Shown here: in pieces, positions 61,773 through 64,000 of the stretch
How the letters are laid out: every line of letters starts with the position of its first letter
How positions within the stretch are numbered: position 1 is the first letter of the stretch
Origin: Blattamonas nauphoetae
Taxonomy: Eukaryota > Preaxostyla > Oxymonadida
Direction of reading: 5' to 3'
Assembly (NCBI GenBank): GCA_033064195.1
Contig: JARBJD010000097.1
Coordinates: 1-64,000, forward strand
Length of the DNA stretch: 64,000 nucleotides
Made by a program: the position numbers and the translations under genes
The notes under the pieces: generated by a model
The model's database searches: none
What the model saw: only the letters and a program-made list of their open reading frames with translations
What the model was told of the DNA's origin: nothing

Positions 61773-64000
61773 ATGTTCGCCAATCCGACACAATCCTCAC
61801 TCACCACCGCGTCAACCACTGACCACTCTTTGGAAGGACTGGTTTGTGCAGGCTGAATCTATAGCTGGTTTTATCACCGCTCTTTTCGATTCTGAATCTC
61901 CTTCTCTTTTCATTCCCTTTCATGCAATTTCATTCTCTTCTCTCTTTCTCCTCATTATTTGTGGTGTTATGTCGCAGATGGAAGAATTCAGGAGATATGG
62001 AAGTGAGTTCAAGAATGGCGACGAAACCGTCCAACACAAAATCGCATTTTCTGTGTTCACAACGATTTCATCAGGTGTGTTTGCATTTTCTATTTCTTTG
62101 ATTTATTTCCTACACAATATTTTCAACATTTATCTAATAATTTCTTCCGTAAATGTGATATCTCAGAACCAACAAAAATGAAAGAACGAAGTTCGATTGG
62201 GATTCGGAGTGGATTGTTGGAGAGATTTTCGGAACGCCTGTCTTCGGACTGTGCAAGTACGCTTTCTGTGTGTCTCTCTTCTTCTCTCCATCTGATGATA
62301 TTTATGTTTCTCCTTGGGATTGTTTTTGTGATTGATTTTGTGTGTTCAGGGAGTTCTGTCGAGTGTAGTTGGAGTGATGGTGACATCGGTGTCGGAAGGA
62401 CGACCTCGACTTCGGAGTGACTTGATTCCTTCTCTGCTTGCGCTCTCCTCCGTTTGTTCCTCTCTTTCTTCATTTCTTCTCTTTCTCCTTTCGATTTACT
62501 TCTTTCTCCTTCTTGTTCATGTTTTGATTCTCGTTGATGTTGTTTGGTTGATCAGCATGCAGACAGTTCGTTGTCGACACCAGCCACACACTCGCTTGGG
62601 TCTGATCTCTTCTCTCTTCTTCATTATTTCATTTCTTCTCTTCTTCTCTTTCTCTCTCCGACTGTTTTGATTGCTTTCGTTTCCTTTTGTTTTGATTTGT
62701 GTTTGGAGTCTTCTGTGTGGAGGAAGTCTTTCGTGTGTGGAAGTGGAGGGAGTGTTGAGTTCGGGAATTGTTGAGAGACTTTGCGCTCGAATTGAAAGTG
62801 GAAGTGAAGATAAAAGTGAAAGTGGGTCAGTGGATGTTCTGGCGACGCTTGTTGTTTTGGATCGATTGTGCTCTGGATTGAAGAAAGTGATCTCATCATC
62901 TTCCCAATCCAGTGAACCAAAACAATCGACCAGTCTTGGAGGCCACGGACAAATGGAGCAATCATCCAAAGACGATCGCTTTTCTCTCGCTCAACGCTGT
63001 GGATATGCACTCTCTCGAATCGAGAAGGCAGTTGTGACATTTGGCCGATCGTTGGAGGACGTCGAGAATGACGAGACAACTCGGATTGTTCAGGACAGAG
63101 TTGGGGGGATTGTGTTCCGCCACTTCTCTTCGTCGATCCCGACTCCATCTGAGAAAGAGATTGGAGCGATTGGAATTGACGTAGCAGCTGTTCGAAGGGA
63201 GATGGACGACAAAATGAGACGAATGGAAGTAGAAAGAGAGAAAGAGAGGAATGAGCTTGAGAAGGCGAAAGAGGAGTTTGCGAGGAAGATGAGAGAGATG
63301 GAATCAGAAAGGGAGAAGGAGAAAAGAGAGATGGAAGAGATGAAGAGGATGAACGAAAAATGGATTGAAGAAGGACGACAGAGGGAGGAAGAAAGGAAGA
63401 GAGAAGAGGAAAGAAAGAGAAAGGAAGAAGAAGAGCGACGAATGAATGTGAAGGAAGGAGCAGCAGCGATCGAAGTGTTCGCGCGAGACAAGTTCACCCT
63501 TTCTGGAAATGTGTTCACCAAAAGCGTCAGAGATTACTCGTCACTCTTCTCGCACTCTTTCGGACACGTCGTTGTTCGAATCATATTTGTGATCAGGAAC
63601 TACAGTGGGTCGCAGTTTCATGTTGGCCTGATTGCCACCGACATGGTTGAACAGATCGCACCTTCAACGAATTACTTCTCAAATCTCAAAAGAGCAGCTG
63701 GTTGGGTCCTCCATCCATTACCTCGATTTGTACGTCAAAATGGAAAGGATTCTCACCATGGATCAGCATGCAAGGCAGTGGCAGATGGACAGCGAGTGGT
63801 GATGGAGGCAGATGGACGAGAAGGAAAGCGAACATTGAAGCTGTCGCAAGATGGAGAGACACAGCCAGTCTTCTTCTCCAACATTCCTGTTCCCTTCCGA
63901 TTCGCAATTCAGATGTATTACGCAGGTGCTTCAGTTGAAATTGTGTCGTCAGAAGTGCTTGGAGAGGCGTCGATGGTTGGAGGGAACAAAAAAGTGGTGA
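61773..64000 (+). CDS. Coiled-coil/SPRY-like family protein, copy 4, runs off the window
   Basis: Exons: 61773-61841 ('MFANPTQSSLTTASTTDHSL'), 61978-62074, 62167-62250, 62354-62451, 62556-62599 and 62709 to the window end. All joins use GT-AG sites and keep frame. The first short exon of copies 2 and 3 is degenerate here, so translation may start at the internal ATG 61773. The last exon encodes 'LLCGGSLSCVEVEGVLSSGI', a Ser/Gln-rich stretch unique to this copy ('SSSSQSSEPKQSTSLGGHGQ'), a coiled coil with 'REKERNELEKAKEEFARKMR', and the SPRY-like end to 'GEASMVGGNKKVV'. Other copies end two codons later, so only the last codons are missing. It is the only copy on the plus strand. Confidence 0.75.

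Overview
The window is eukaryotic nuclear DNA from a flagellated protist, most likely an oxymonad close to Blattamonas nauphoetae. I infer this from several lineage-specific protein families that I recognise from memory: armadillo-like proteins ending in 'WNNLQGMN', coiled-coil/SPRY-like proteins, and parallel beta-helix/pseudokinase proteins. Short GT-AG introns and a PACRG-type flagellar protein agree with this. The code looks standard. TAG ends the large beta-helix gene, TAA ends TRAP-alpha and TGA ends the calpain, so TAA/TAG=Gln decoding, known from the oxymonad Streblomastix, does not apply.

Layout. 1-0.7 kb is a pyrimidine-rich satellite. 1.2-15.5 kb is a graveyard of DNA transposons: MULE fragments, pogo/Tigger-like DDE_1 transposases, a Tc1/mariner fragment, MITEs, and at least four copies of a D-D-E-like family that I cannot assign (marked here 'FKENW'). 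15.9-26 kb holds host genes: an armadillo-like protein, a membrane-anchored calpain-7-like protease, two unrecognised proteins and TRAP-alpha (SSR1). 26.4-29.3 kb is a 2.08-kb element with 377-bp terminal inverted repeats (TIRs) and a GC-rich gene-like cargo, followed by an 860-bp MITE. 29.5-33 kb holds PACRG-like, a small basic protein and the signal peptidase catalytic subunit SEC11.

From 33.3 kb to the right edge, lineage-specific multigene families dominate. There are four copies of a multi-exon coiled-coil/SPRY-like gene (three on minus, one on plus running off the window), three linked armadillo-like genes with a tRNA-Asp-like locus between two of them, a decayed beta-helix/pseudokinase gene, a foldback element with a second 860-bp MITE inside one arm, a third related MITE, and a 1543-residue beta-helix/Ig-like surface-type protein with an inverted partial copy nearby.

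How the genes work together. SEC11 and TRAP-alpha both act at the ER translocon, and several neighbours (calpain with a membrane anchor, beta-helix protein, small secreted-type protein) look like clients of that pathway. Beyond this I see no operon-like logic. The main theme is expansion, gene conversion and decay of species-specific families, driven alongside non-autonomous DNA transposons. Exon boundaries were deduced by eye from GT-AG sites and reading-frame continuity, and could be off by a few bases.
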